From assembly GCA_050996405.1 (NCBI GenBank), contig JBPCRW010000146.1:1-22708 (forward strand): a DNA stretch of 22,708 bases, read 5' to 3'. Source of the stretch: JBPCRW01 sp050996405. GTDB taxonomy: Bacteria > Acidobacteriota > Blastocatellia > Pyrinomonadales > Pyrinomonadaceae. Below, piece by piece: positions 1 to 8,404 of the stretch. How positions within the stretch are numbered: position 1 is the first letter of the stretch; each line of letters starts with the position of its first letter. Both the position numbers and the translations under genes were made by a program. The notes below the pieces were generated by a model, which did no database searches, was not told the DNA's origin, and saw only the letters and a list, made by a program, of their open reading frames with translations.

Positions 1-2
1 TC

Positions 3-2828
3 AAAGATGTGTTTCTGGGCAACGAAAAGCGCGAATACACGCGAGCCGTTTCGTCGCAAAAATGTATCCGCGCCGGCGGCAAGCACAACGACCTCGATGA
101 AGTCGGAAAAACCGCACGGCATCAAACATTTTTCGAGATGCTCGGCAATTTTTCGTTCGGCGATTATTTCAAGGAAGACGCGATAAATTTCGCCTGGGAT
201 TTTCTCGTTAATGAATTGAAACTCGATGTCAATCGTCTTTGGTTCACGGTTTTTGCAGGCGACGATGAAGTTGCGGCAGACGAAGAAGCCGTGCAGCTTT
301 GGATAAAAGCGGGCGCGAAACCCGAACGCATTTTGCGTTTTGGAAAGAGAGATAATTTCTGGCAAATGGCGGAAACCGGACCGTGCGGACCGAATTCGGA
401 AGTCAATTATTATTTGGGCGACGAGCCGGAAAACCCTGGAAAAAATCGCGCCGATTTGGTCAACGCCGAGGAAGGCGATACGACGATGGAAATCTGGAAT
501 CTCGTGTTTATGCAGCATAGCCGCGTCGAAACTGCAAAAGGCGTTTATAAACTTGAGCCTTTGCCCGCGCCGTCGGTTGACACGGGCGCGGGATTAGAAC
601 GAATGGCGGTTGTGATGGAAGGCGTTCATTCAAATTATGAAACGACTTTGATTAAACCGATTATCGAATTTATCGCTCAATTGGCGAACAAAAAATACGA
701 ATATGATTCGCCGGAAGGTTTTGCGATGCGCGTCGCCTCTGACCACGCGCGCGCGACCGCTTTTGCTATCGCCGACGGAATTTTGCCCGGCAACGAAGGC
801 AGAAATTATGTTCTGCGAAAAATTATGCGCCGCGCCATTTATCAAGGGCGCGAGCATCTCGGATTTACGAGCGCGTTTTTTTACAAAGTCTGCGATTTCA
901 TCGTTGAACAGATGAAAGACGCTTATCCAGAATTAGAAACGCAGCGCGAATTTATCTCGAAAATGGTGCGGCTCGAAGAAGAAAGATTTGGCGCGACAAT
1001 GACGGTTGGACTCAAAAAACTCGATGAAGTTTTGTCAGGACTCGTAGATAAATATAAATATAATATTTTTGGAATGGAAATAAATGACGACAGTAAAGAA
1101 GGTTTCAAAGTGTTTATAGAAAATCCTTCCGAAATATCTGAAGCACTTCAGAATCTTGATTTTTCCGAATATATGAATTCGGAACAATTGGAGAAAATGA
1201 ACGAATCTTTCGACAAGTTCGGTGGACAAGAAGGATTTTTCAAATTTATGGTGGAAACGCTTCAAAGCGACGAAGGCAAAAAGGCTGCCGCAAATCTGGT
1301 TGAATCTCCGCCGCCCGCGTTAATTGATGATTTGGCAAAACTTTATGATACGTTCGGAACGCCGAAGGATTTAATTCGATTGAAACTTGAAGAAAAAACA
1401 GGCGTTTCGTATCCCGAAGATTATTTTGACAAGAAATTCAGTGAGGCGTTAGTTAAACTTCAACGAACTTCTGAAATCGGTAAAACGAAACAAGCTGAAA
1501 AAATTAAACCGATTTATAAAGATTTAGAAAACAATTCGGTCAAATCAAATTTTCACGGTTACGACGCGACGCAAATCGAAAATGCAAAAGTTATCGCTTT
1601 AGTAAAAGACGACCGGCAAATAAACGAACTCAAAGAAGGCGAAGAAGGTTTAATTGTTTTAAACGAAACGCCTTTTTACGCCGAATCGGGCGGGCAGGTT
1701 GGTGATACTGGATTTTTGACGAATGAAAATTCGAGAATCAAAGTTCAGGATACTTTTGCGCCCGTGCAAGGTTTGATTCTGCATAAATCGAAAGTCGAAA
1801 AAGGCGCAATCAAAATCGGCGACGAAGTTGCGGCAACGGTTGACGTTGAAAAACGCGATGCGACGCGGCGGAATCACACGGCAACACATCTTCTGCACGC
1901 CGCTCTGCGCGAAGTTTTGGGAACGCACGTTAAGCAGGCGGGTTCGGTCGTCGCGCCGAACTATCTGCGTTTTGATTTCACGCATTATCAACCGATTTCC
2001 GTCGAAGAAATCAGGGAAATCGAAGATTTGGTCAACCGGGAAATTTTGAAAAACGATGCGGTGAACACCGATATAAAATCAATCGAGGAAGCGATGCAGT
2101 CGGGCGCGATGGCTCTGTTCGGCGAAAAATACGGCGCGAACGTGCGCGTTTTGAGCATCGGCGAAGGCACGTTTTCAAAAGAACTTTGCGGCGGAACGCA
2201 CGTTCGCGCGACGGGCGACATCGGCTCGTTTAAAATTTTATCCGATGAAGCAGTCGCTTCGGGCGTGCGTAGAATCCGCGCGATTACAGGGTTTGACGCT
2301 TTCGCGCGTTTCCGCGAAGACGAAAATTTAATCGCCGAATCGCTCGGCGCGTTGCGGACGCAGCGCGATAATTTACCGTCGGCAATCGAAAAATTACAGG
2401 AAGAATTAAAACGCGCGCGGCGCGAAAACGAAGAATTAAAACTTAAAATCGCTAGCGGCGGCAACGGCGGCGGATACGGCAGCACAACCAGGGAAATCGC
2501 AGGCGTTCCGGTGACAACTGCTGTGACAATGGACTTAGATGCGAACGGGATGCGTCAACTCTCCGATAGAATATTGGAGAAATTAAAATCCGGCGTTGTC
2601 ATTCTAGCGCGCAAAAACGACGGAAAAGTTTCGTTTATCGTCCGCGTGTCCGACGATTTGACCGACCGCGTGCAAGCCGGAAAAATCATTCAGGAAATCG
2701 CGCCGATTGTCGGCGGGAGAGGCGGCGGCAAAGCGGATATGGCGGAAGGCGGCGGCACGGACGCGAGTAAATTAAACGACGCTTTGCAAGCGAGCTACGG
2801 CGTGGTCGAGCAAATACTGGGAAATTGA
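3..2828 (+). CDS. alaS: Alanyl-tRNA synthetase, 5' end cut off by the window
   Basis: Cytoplasmic enzyme that charges tRNA(Ala) with alanine and hydrolyses mischarged Ser/Gly. The reading frame is open to the window edge (KDVFLGNEKREYTR), so the GTG at 9 is an internal valine. By family comparison about 45 N-terminal residues, including the first ATP-binding motif, lie outside. Counting from codon 9, the catalytic and tRNA-recognition regions fill about residues 1-345. The editing domain shows HTATH (H623, H627) and CGGTH (C727, H731), the four zinc ligands. A coiled-coil linker follows at about 775-815, then the glycine-rich C-Ala domain (GGRGGGKADMAEGGG). At 939 visible residues it is much longer than usual (about 875 complete). 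The excess is an AT-rich insert at about residues 346-432 (bases 1044-1304), between the tRNA-recognition helices and the KLYDTFGTP motif. The frame is intact throughout, so the gene is probably functional. Confidence 0.97.
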   Translation, partial: KDVFLGNEKREYTRAVSSQKCIRAGGKHNDLDEVGKTARHQTFFEMLGNFSFGDYFKEDAINFAWDFLVNELKLDVNRLWFTVFAGDDEVAADEEAVQLWIKAGAKPERILRFGKRDNFWQMAETGPCGPNSEVNYYLGDEPENPGKNRADLVNAEEGDTTMEIWNLVFMQHSRVETAKGVYKLEPLPAPSVDTGAGLERMAVVMEGVHSNYETTLIKPIIEFIAQLANKKYEYDSPEGFAMRVASDHARATAFAIADGILPGNEGRNYVLRKIMRRAIYQGREHLGFTSAFFYKVCDFIVEQMKDAYPELETQREFISKMVRLEEERFGATMTVGLKKLDEVLSGLVDKYKYNIFGMEINDDSKEGFKVFIENPSEISEALQNLDFSEYMNSEQLEKMNESFDKFGGQEGFFKFMVETLQSDEGKKAAANLVESPPPALIDDLAKLYDTFGTPKDLIRLKLEEKTGVSYPEDYFDKKFSEALVKLQRTSEIGKTKQAEKIKPIYKDLENNSVKSNFHGYDATQIENAKVIALVKDDRQINELKEGEEGLIVLNETPFYAESGGQVGDTGFLTNENSRIKVQDTFAPVQGLILHKSKVEKGAIKIGDEVAATVDVEKRDATRRNHTATHLLHAALREVLGTHVKQAGSVVAPNYLRFDFTHYQPISVEEIREIEDLVNREILKNDAVNTDIKSIEEAMQSGAMALFGEKYGANVRVLSIGEGTFSKELCGGTHVRATGDIGSFKILSDEAVASGVRRIRAITGFDAFARFREDENLIAESLGALRTQRDNLPSAIEKLQEELKRARRENEELKLKIASGGNGGGYGSTTREIAGVPVTTAVTMDLDANGMRQLSDRILEKLKSGVVILARKNDGKVSFIVRVSDDLTDRVQAGKIIQEIAPIVGGRGGGKADMAEGGGTDASKLNDALQASYGVVEQILGN

Positions 2829-2898
2829 ATTAACAGGAATGAAGGGAATGAAAGGGGCTTTTAAATCATTTGTTTTTATCCCTGCTAATTTTCTTTGA

Positions 2899-3894
2899 TT
2901 ACGCGGAAACCGACAGAGTTTTGCAATTCCTCGTCGGCGTGTTCGATTCGTGAATTTTTTCCGATTCGCTTTTGCCTTGTGAAGTTATCAAAACGACCGA
3001 GCCGACAATGATCCCCGCGCCGACGAGCATTTGTCCCGTTAAAGATTCACCGGCGATTGCCCATCCCAAAATTACGGCGATAACCGGATTGACATAAGCG
3101 TAAGTCGAAGCAATCGAAGGCTCGACGTTTTTGAGCAGCCAGCTATACGCCGTAAATCCGATTATCGAACCGAAAACGGTTAAATAAGCGAGCGCAATCC
3201 ACGAATTCGACGAAACTTCGGCGATATTAAACTGCGTCCATTCGCCCGTCAAAGTTCCGACCAGCAGCAGTAAAAATCCGCCCGAAAGCATCTGCATTCC
3301 CGCCGTCAGCAAAGCCGATTTCGGCGCGGGCGCGCTCAAACCGTAAAGCGAACCCGAAGCCCACGCCAAAGTTGCGGCGATTATCAAAACAGTCCCGATA
3401 AGCTGCCCGTTTCCGTTTTCAGACGAAAATCCGTTTGCGCCGATTAAAAGTAAAACGCCGACAAAACCGATTAAAAGTCCGAGCGCGACCCTCCAATTCG
3501 GACGCGATTTTTTCATCATAAGCCAGCTTATTAAAACAATCCAGAACGGTTCGGTGGCGATGAGCAGCGCGGCTAAACCCGAAGAAATATAATGCTCGGC
3601 GAGAACGACCAGACCGTTTCCGCCCAACAGCAATAATGCGCCGACGATAAAACTCGTCCGCCAATAAATCAGTTTCGGCTTTTCGTAATCTTTGGAAAAT
3701 CGCCCGACGGCGAACAAAACCGCGCCCGCCGCCAAAAATCTTGTTCCCGCCATCAAAAATGTCGGCAAAGTTTCAATCGCGTATTTGATTGCCAGATAAG
3801 TCGAACCCCAAATAATATAAACCGCCGCCAACGCCGCGATGAGCAAAATCGTATTTCGATTTGCGTTCGATTTTGTAATTTCCGTTTTCCGCAT
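2899..3894 (-). CDS. EamA/DMT-family inner-membrane exporter
   Basis: Ten-helix drug/metabolite transporter of 331 residues. It carries the family's two EamA repeats (about 18-150 and 165-300). The first begins with the typical IIWGSTYLAIKYAIETLP motif, and the second contains YSWLLKNVEPSIASTYAYVNPV, the usual signature before the last two helices. A hydrophilic, serine-rich tail of about 30 residues follows. Relatives (YedA/RhtA type) export amino acids and other small metabolites; the substrate here cannot be read from sequence. An AGAGG ribosome-binding site precedes the ATG. It lies 26 bases downstream of an Lrp/AsnC regulator on the same strand, almost certainly in one operon, which favours an amino acid or amino-acid-like substrate. 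It is tail-to-tail with alaS. Confidence 0.9.
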   Translation of the reverse strand: MRKTEITKSNANRNTILLIAALAAVYIIWGSTYLAIKYAIETLPTFLMAGTRFLAAGAVLFAVGRFSKDYEKPKLIYWRTSFIVGALLLLGGNGLVVLAEHYISSGLAALLIATEPFWIVLISWLMMKKSRPNWRVALGLLIGFVGVLLLIGANGFSSENGNGQLIGTVLIIAATLAWASGSLYGLSAPAPKSALLTAGMQMLSGGFLLLLVGTLTGEWTQFNIAEVSSNSWIALAYLTVFGSIIGFTAYSWLLKNVEPSIASTYAYVNPVIAVILGWAIAGESLTGQMLVGAGIIVGSVVLITSQGKSESEKIHESNTPTRNCKTLSVSA

Positions 3895-3920
3895 TTCAAG
3901 CCTCTTGTTTTCTATAAGTT

Positions 3921-4424
3921 TTATTTTTTCTTTCCGCGCCGTTTTGTTGTCGCGTCGGCAATCTTTTCCGATTTTTCCGTTTGTGCAATCGGCAGGGCGG
4001 TTGTTTCCTTGATGGTTTGCAAAACAATCGTCGTGCGCGTCGAGATTATTTCAGGAAGATTTTTCAGCTTTTCACGAAAAAATTTTCCGAGCGCGTCCGT
4101 GTTTTCGGCGCGGACTTTCAGCAAATAACAGTCTTCGCCCGCAATATCGTGGACTTCTAAAACTTCTGGAATCCGCGCCAAAACAGAGCCGATAGTTCCG
4201 CAGTAGCTCGTCTTGACAAAAACAAACGCCGTCAATCCAAACCCGATTTGTTTCGCGTCAATCTCCGCCGCGTAGCCGCGAATCACGCCGCGTTCTTCGA
4301 GTTTTTTCACTCTTTCCAAAACCGCCGACGGCGCAAGCCCGACCTGACGCGCAATTTCCGCGTTGCTAATCCGCGCGTCTTGCTGAATGATGTTCAGTAT
4401 TTGTTTATCAATTTCGTTAATCAT
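3921..4424 (-). CDS. Lrp/AsnC-family transcriptional regulator
   Basis: Feast/famine regulator. An N-terminal winged helix-turn-helix (IDKQILNIIQQDARISNAEIARQVGLAPSAV, about residues 3-45) is followed by a RAM/ligand-binding ferredoxin-like domain (about 65-140) containing the typical VLEVHDIAGEDCYLLKVRAENTD stretch. A lysine/arginine-rich tail (ATTKRRGKKK) ends the protein. I place the start at the ATG at 4424 (MINEIDKQ) rather than the in-frame GTG at 4439: a good minus-strand promoter would start transcription at about the GTG, and GGGA lies 9 bases before the ATG. It sits upstream of, and probably controls, the EamA exporter, and is divergent from the aldehyde dehydrogenase, a usual place for local autoregulation by this family. 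The effector is unknown, presumably an amino acid. Confidence 0.93.
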   Translation of the reverse strand: MINEIDKQILNIIQQDARISNAEIARQVGLAPSAVLERVKKLEERGVIRGYAAEIDAKQIGFGLTAFVFVKTSYCGTIGSVLARIPEVLEVHDIAGEDCYLLKVRAENTDALGKFFREKLKNLPEIISTRTTIVLQTIKETTALPIAQTEKSEKIADATTKRRGKKK

Positions 4425-4445
4425 TCTGTCATTTCCCACTTTTAT

Positions 4446-4474
4446 AGAATAATCTCCGGCAAACCTTTTGTCAA
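4446..4474 (-). promoter_or_regulatory. Sigma70-type promoter of the lrp-like/eamA operon
   Basis: On the minus strand a perfect TTGACA (-35, 4474-4469) is followed by a 17-base spacer and TATTCT (-10, 4451-4446). The predicted transcription start is about 4440, 15 or so bases ahead of the ATG at 4424. This also argues against the GTG at 4439 as the start codon. The 92-base divergent spacer must also hold the promoter of the aldehyde dehydrogenase, for which I see only weak candidates. Confidence 0.55.
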
Positions 4475-4531
4475 GAATTTAAGTTTATAGAAATCCTTCA
4501 ATTGATGTATTCTTAACCGAGAGGCAAAAAT

Positions 4532-6103
4532 ATGAGCGCAGTTCTATCGTTTCCGCCAAGCGAAAACGAAATCATTTCCTACAATCCGGCGACGGGCGCG
4601 GAGGTCGGGCGTGTCCGAAATGCATCTGCCGAAGATGTAAAAACGGCGGTTGAAAAATCGCGCGAGGCGTTTAAGGCGTGGCGCGAAACTTCGTTTGCGA
4701 CGCGCAAAAATTTCGTGATGAAAGCGCGCGAAATTATTTTGGCGGAAATGGACGAAATCGCGCGTTTAATTTCCAACGAATCGGGCAAACCTGTTGCCGA
4801 AGCTCTCTCGATGGAAATTGCGCCCGTTTTGGATTTAATGCAGTATTTCGCTCGCCACGCCGAAAAACTATTGAAGCCGCGCAAAGTTAACATCGGTCTT
4901 TACGGCTTGCTTGGACGCTCGTCAAAAATCGTTTATCAGCCTTTGGGCGCGGTCGGAATTATTCCGGCGTGGAATTATCCGTTTTCGATTCCTTTGGGCG
5001 AAACGGCGATGGCTTTGATGGCTGGAGATTGCGTAGTTTTGAAACCGAGCGAACTCGCGCCGTTTGTCGGTTTGAAGATTGGCGAAATTTTCCGTCAAGC
5101 CGGATTGCCGGAAAATGTCGTGCAAGTTGTAACAGGCGACGGACAAACTGGCGCGGCTTTGGTCGAATCCGCGCCGGATAAACTGATGTTCACGGGCAGC
5201 GTGGTGACGGGAAAGAAAATCGCCGAAAGCGCGGCGAAAAATTTAACCTCCGTCGTGCTGGAACTCGGCGGCAAAGACGCGATGATTGTCTTTAAAGACG
5301 CGAATCTGGAACTGGCGGCAAACGCGGCGGTGTGGGGCGCGTTTTGCAATTCCGGTCAATCGTGTTCATCGGTCGAACGCCTTTACGTCGAAGAATCCGC
5401 CGCCAAAGAATTGACGCGCAAAATCGTCGAGAAAACCAAACGATTAAAGCAAGGCGCGGGCAGCGACGCGGCGAACGACATCGGCGCGATGAGTTCGCAA
5501 AAGCAACTCGAAATCGTCAAAAATCACGTCGAAGATTTTGAAAAATCGGGCGCGCGAATTTTAACGGGCGGCAAATCAAAAGATTTATTTTTCGAGCCGA
5601 CGGTTATTTCCGGCGCGACGAATTCGATGCGGGCGATGCGTGAAGAAACTTTTGGTCCGACGCTGCCGATTGCGACTTTTCGCACGGAAGCGGAAGCGAT
5701 AAAACTGGCGAACGATTCGGAGTTCGGTTTGACGGCGAGCGTCTGGACGCGCGATTTGGCGAAAGGTGAGCGCGTTGCGGAGAAAATCGAAGCCGGAACG
5801 GTTTGCGTCAACGAAGTTTTATACACGCACGCCATCGGTCAAACGCCATGGGGCGGCTTTAAAAATTCGGGGCGCGGCAGAACGCACGGCATCGAAGGCT
5901 TGATGGAACTCGTTCAGCCGCAGCATATTCACGTTAATAAAATCGCTCTTTTGCCGAATGCGTGGTGGATGCCTTACGGCGCAAACGCTATTAAAACTTT
6001 CAAGGGTTTCGCCAAATATTTCGCGTCCGGCTCACTGTTTCAAACTGCGAGACTTACGCCGCAGCTTTTGAAAAGAATCAGGGAATTGCGAAAAGCCAAA
6101 TGA
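4532..6103 (+). CDS. NAD(P)-dependent aldehyde dehydrogenase
   Basis: ALDH-superfamily enzyme that oxidises an aldehyde to the carboxylic acid. Visible catalytic features are the oxyanion Asn148 in PAWNYPF, the cofactor lysine in LKPSE, the general-base Glu244 in LELGGKD, the nucleophile Cys278 in GQSCSS, and the EETFGP motif. At 523 residues it is 30-40 longer than most soluble ALDHs. The extra length is a C-terminal tail after HVNK with aromatic and hydrophobic stretches (NAWWMPYG, FAKYFASGSLF), then a basic end (LLKRIRELRKAK). This resembles membrane-associating tails of some fatty-aldehyde dehydrogenases, but that is inference. The ATG is preceded by GAGAGG. Substrate unknown. Divergent from the Lrp-like regulator; the next gene is only 36 bases downstream. 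Confidence 0.95.
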   Translation: MSAVLSFPPSENEIISYNPATGAEVGRVRNASAEDVKTAVEKSREAFKAWRETSFATRKNFVMKAREIILAEMDEIARLISNESGKPVAEALSMEIAPVLDLMQYFARHAEKLLKPRKVNIGLYGLLGRSSKIVYQPLGAVGIIPAWNYPFSIPLGETAMALMAGDCVVLKPSELAPFVGLKIGEIFRQAGLPENVVQVVTGDGQTGAALVESAPDKLMFTGSVVTGKKIAESAAKNLTSVVLELGGKDAMIVFKDANLELAANAAVWGAFCNSGQSCSSVERLYVEESAAKELTRKIVEKTKRLKQGAGSDAANDIGAMSSQKQLEIVKNHVEDFEKSGARILTGGKSKDLFFEPTVISGATNSMRAMREETFGPTLPIATFRTEAEAIKLANDSEFGLTASVWTRDLAKGERVAEKIEAGTVCVNEVLYTHAIGQTPWGGFKNSGRGRTHGIEGLMELVQPQHIHVNKIALLPNAWWMPYGANAIKTFKGFAKYFASGSLFQTARLTPQLLKRIRELRKAK

Positions 6104-6139
6104 TGAAACCGAAACAAGAAGATTAGCGAAAATAGTAGA

Positions 6140-6508
6140 ATGGAAAATCGAAAAAGCCTTAACTACAAAGTTCTGCTCGTCTTCGCGCCAATTTTGATTC
6201 TCACCGGAATTTCCGGTTTTGCGCTGCCTTCGTCAATCGCTCTGACCGGCGGCGAGCCGCCCTACGATATTTTCCACATTGTTTTCGGCATCATCGGACT
6301 GATTACTCTATTCACCAAAAAGGAAAGTTTTATACGCGGATTCAATATCGGTTTCGGTTTGATAGATTTATATCAAGCACTGGCGAGTTTTCTGCATCTT
6401 TTTCCCGAACGAATTTTCAAATGGACGCGCGCCGACGACATTTTGCATGTCGTCATCGGCGCGGCGTTAGTCGTCATCGGATTTTACGGTTTTCGGCAAA
6501 ACAGGTAA
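6140..6508 (+). CDS. Small four-helix membrane protein, DUF4383-like
   Basis: A 122-residue integral membrane protein with four hydrophobic segments (about 10-30, 45-60, 68-88 and 98-117). The pattern DIFHIVFGIIGL early and DDILHVVIGAALVVIGF late matches the DUF4383 arrangement; the function of that family is not known. It follows the aldehyde dehydrogenase by 36 bases and may be cotranscribed with it. Its stop lies one base from the end of the convergent TPR gene. Family assignment is from motif memory only. Confidence 0.75.
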   Translation: MENRKSLNYKVLLVFAPILILTGISGFALPSSIALTGGEPPYDIFHIVFGIIGLITLFTKKESFIRGFNIGFGLIDLYQALASFLHLFPERIFKWTRADDILHVVIGAALVVIGFYGFRQNR

Positions 6509-6509
6509 T

Positions 6510-7430
6510 TTACTGCTCGCCGTTCATTTGTTTTTTCAGTTGGACGATAAACGATTTGACGGCAGTCGCTTCGTCCGCGTCCGGGAAGACACGTAGAAAT
6601 TCTTCATAGACGGCGATAGCTTTTTTATATTCCTGCTGTTTTTCATACATTTCACCGAGCAGTTGATAAATCACAATCGCGTCGGGCGCGCCGGAAAGTT
6701 GTTTCGCCGCCGTAAAAAGTTCTTTCGTCGCTAATTCATAATTCAATTTTTGATTTTCTGAATCGTTGGTGCTTGCCGCGTTTTCGGCGCGGTCTTTATA
6801 TAAAAGTCCGAGTCCGGCGTGGGCTTCCGGCTGAAAACCTCTGCCTTCGCGGACGGCGCGTTTAAACGACGCGATAGCTTTGTCCTCTTTGTCGTCCGCC
6901 TTGTAAATTCTGCCTTCGACCGCCGACGCTTCCGGGTAAATCGGACGCGCTTTTCGAGCGTCGGCGATTGCTTTTAACGCGCCTTCCGTGTCGCCCGAAT
7001 CGGATAAAATTCGAGCCAGCGCGAGTTGCGCCTCCGCGTATTTCGGGCGCAAGTTGATTGCCTTGCGATACGCTTCGATTGCTTTTTGCCGGTCAACGGT
7101 TGAAAGCCGCTCGGCTTCTTGAAAAGCGAGTTCGGCTTCGTCCGCAGTTTTCGTCAAAGCGATTTTCACATTGCCTTTCTGCGCGGCGGTTAAAGTTTGC
7201 GTCGTTTCTTTAAAACCGTCGGCGCGAACACGGATTTTATGAATTCCCGCCGAAATATTTTTAATCGTCAAAGTTCCCGTTTCGTCCGCCGCGCCGCGCC
7301 GGATGTCGTCAATCCAAACAGTCGATTTCGGCTCGGTAATAACGGTTATTGTTCGCGCCGCTTGCCCGAAAACAAGCGCGGTAAAAAAAACGGTCGAAAT
7401 TATTATCCCGTGTAAAAATTTTGAACGCAT
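6510..7430 (-). CDS. Secreted PEGA-domain and TPR-repeat protein
   Basis: 306 residues. A signal peptide (about 1-24, MRSKFLHGIIISTVFFTALVFG) is followed by a PEGA-type beta domain (about 27-95: ITVITEPKSTVWIDDIRRG ... AGIHKIRVRADGF), a fold common in envelope-anchored or periplasmic proteins. Tetratricopeptide repeats fill about 98-300 (KAIEAYRKAINLRPKYAEAQLALARIL; KKAIAVYEEFLRVFPDADEA). TPRs mediate protein-protein contacts, so it is probably a periplasmic scaffold; no enzymatic motif is seen. A GGAG site lies about nine bases before the ATG. It is divergent from the ABC transporter genes and convergent with the small membrane protein. Confidence 0.9.
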   Translation of the reverse strand: MRSKFLHGIIISTVFFTALVFGQAARTITVITEPKSTVWIDDIRRGAADETGTLTIKNISAGIHKIRVRADGFKETTQTLTAAQKGNVKIALTKTADEAELAFQEAERLSTVDRQKAIEAYRKAINLRPKYAEAQLALARILSDSGDTEGALKAIADARKARPIYPEASAVEGRIYKADDKEDKAIASFKRAVREGRGFQPEAHAGLGLLYKDRAENAASTNDSENQKLNYELATKELFTAAKQLSGAPDAIVIYQLLGEMYEKQQEYKKAIAVYEEFLRVFPDADEATAVKSFIVQLKKQMNGEQ

Positions 7431-7537
7431 AATTTTGTTCTCCGTTTGTTAAATATACTTTTCAAAATCATCGCAAAGTTTATTTATTGCTAAAAAACCT
7501 GCCTGAATTTTCTCTATTTCTTCTGACGAATTTTCGA

Positions 7538-7547
7538 TACAATATCG
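7538..7547 (+). promoter_or_regulatory. Possible -10 element and small palindrome upstream of fetA-like gene
   Basis: TACAAT (7538-7543) is a good -10 match, and it sits inside the palindrome CGATA-CAA-TATCG (7535-7547), which could be an operator. No convincing -35 is seen. A transcript starting at about 7550 would exclude the upstream in-frame start at 7487 and supports an ABC-protein start at 7580 or 7619. Confidence 0.35.
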
Positions 7548-7618
7548 TAACAAATAGGAATGGTTTTTGCTTCTTGCCGATGATTAACTTAAAATCGCAA
7601 CCGGAGAATTCCTCCCGA

Positions 7619-8404
7619 ATGACTAATCATAATACGGCAACGAACGCTTTAGCACTTGAAGATTCACACCAGAAAACCGCTCCGACGGCATTTACTCTCA
7701 AAGATGTCCGGCAGATAAAGGAAAATCAAGTTGTTCTGGACGGCATTGATTTGGAGATTGAGCAAGGAACGATAACCGCGCTGATTGGTCCGTCGGGCGC
7801 GGGCAAAACTTCACTGCTGCGCCTGCTCAATCGGCTCGACGATGCGGCGAGCGGCGAAATCTTTTATCGTTCACGCTTCATTGAAGAATATCCCGTTCAA
7901 GAATTGCGGCGGCAAGTCGGTTTCGTTTTTCAAACGCCGGTGATGTTTCCCGGAACTGTCGCCGACAATCTTCGCTCAGCGTTGGAATTAGCCGGAAAAT
8001 CCGTCGTCGATTCGGAAGATTTGATAGGCAAAACGCTCGCGCTCGCCGAATTCGATTCCGCGCTGGCGGAGCGTGACGGCGCGCGGCTTTCGGTCGGACA
8101 GAAACAGCGCGTCAATATCGCCCGCGCTCTTATGACCGCGCCGGAAGTTCTGCTGATGGACGAACCGACTTCCGCGCTCGACCCGGAAACGGCTGACCGC
8201 CTTATGGAAACCGTCCGGCATCTCGGACGGGAGAAAAAAATTACCGTCGTGATGATTACGCACCGTTTGTCCGAGGCTCGCCGCGCCAGCGATAGAACGA
8301 TTATGATGGAAGCCGGTCGCGTCATCGAAACGGGCGCAACCGATTTTATTTTCGAGCGAACGACTAACAAAAGGATTCGTGAATTTCTGGAAAGCGGGAA
8401 ATAG
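7619..8404 (+). CDS. fetA: ABC exporter ATP-binding subunit, FetA/YbbL type
   Basis: ATPase half of a two-gene ABC exporter. From the ATG at 7619: Walker A GPSGAGKT (57-64), Q-loop Gln105, signature LSVGQ (157-161, a variant of LSGGQ), Walker B LLMDEPTSALD (Asp181, Glu182) and switch His215. The frame is open upstream to 7487, but the upstream residues look non-coding and a likely -10 lies at 7538. I prefer 7619 (GGAG 12 bases away); 7580 is possible. The assignment to FetA rests on the adjoining UPF0014 permease. In E. coli the homologous FetAB pair was linked to iron export and peroxide resistance; the substrate here is inferred only. Confidence 0.88.
   Translation: MTNHNTATNALALEDSHQKTAPTAFTLKDVRQIKENQVVLDGIDLEIEQGTITALIGPSGAGKTSLLRLLNRLDDAASGEIFYRSRFIEEYPVQELRRQVGFVFQTPVMFPGTVADNLRSALELAGKSVVDSEDLIGKTLALAEFDSALAERDGARLSVGQKQRVNIARALMTAPEVLLMDEPTSALDPETADRLMETVRHLGREKKITVVMITHRLSEARRASDRTIMMEAGRVIETGATDFIFERTTNKRIREFLESGK

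Noticed and set aside
2829..2898. Bidirectional terminator between alaS and the exporter gene
   Set aside because: Only short, imperfect AGGG/CCCT pairing is visible; not strong enough to call.
7487..7618. Long N-terminal extension of the ABC ATP-binding protein
   Set aside because: No family similarity in these residues and a probable -10 element lies inside the stretch.
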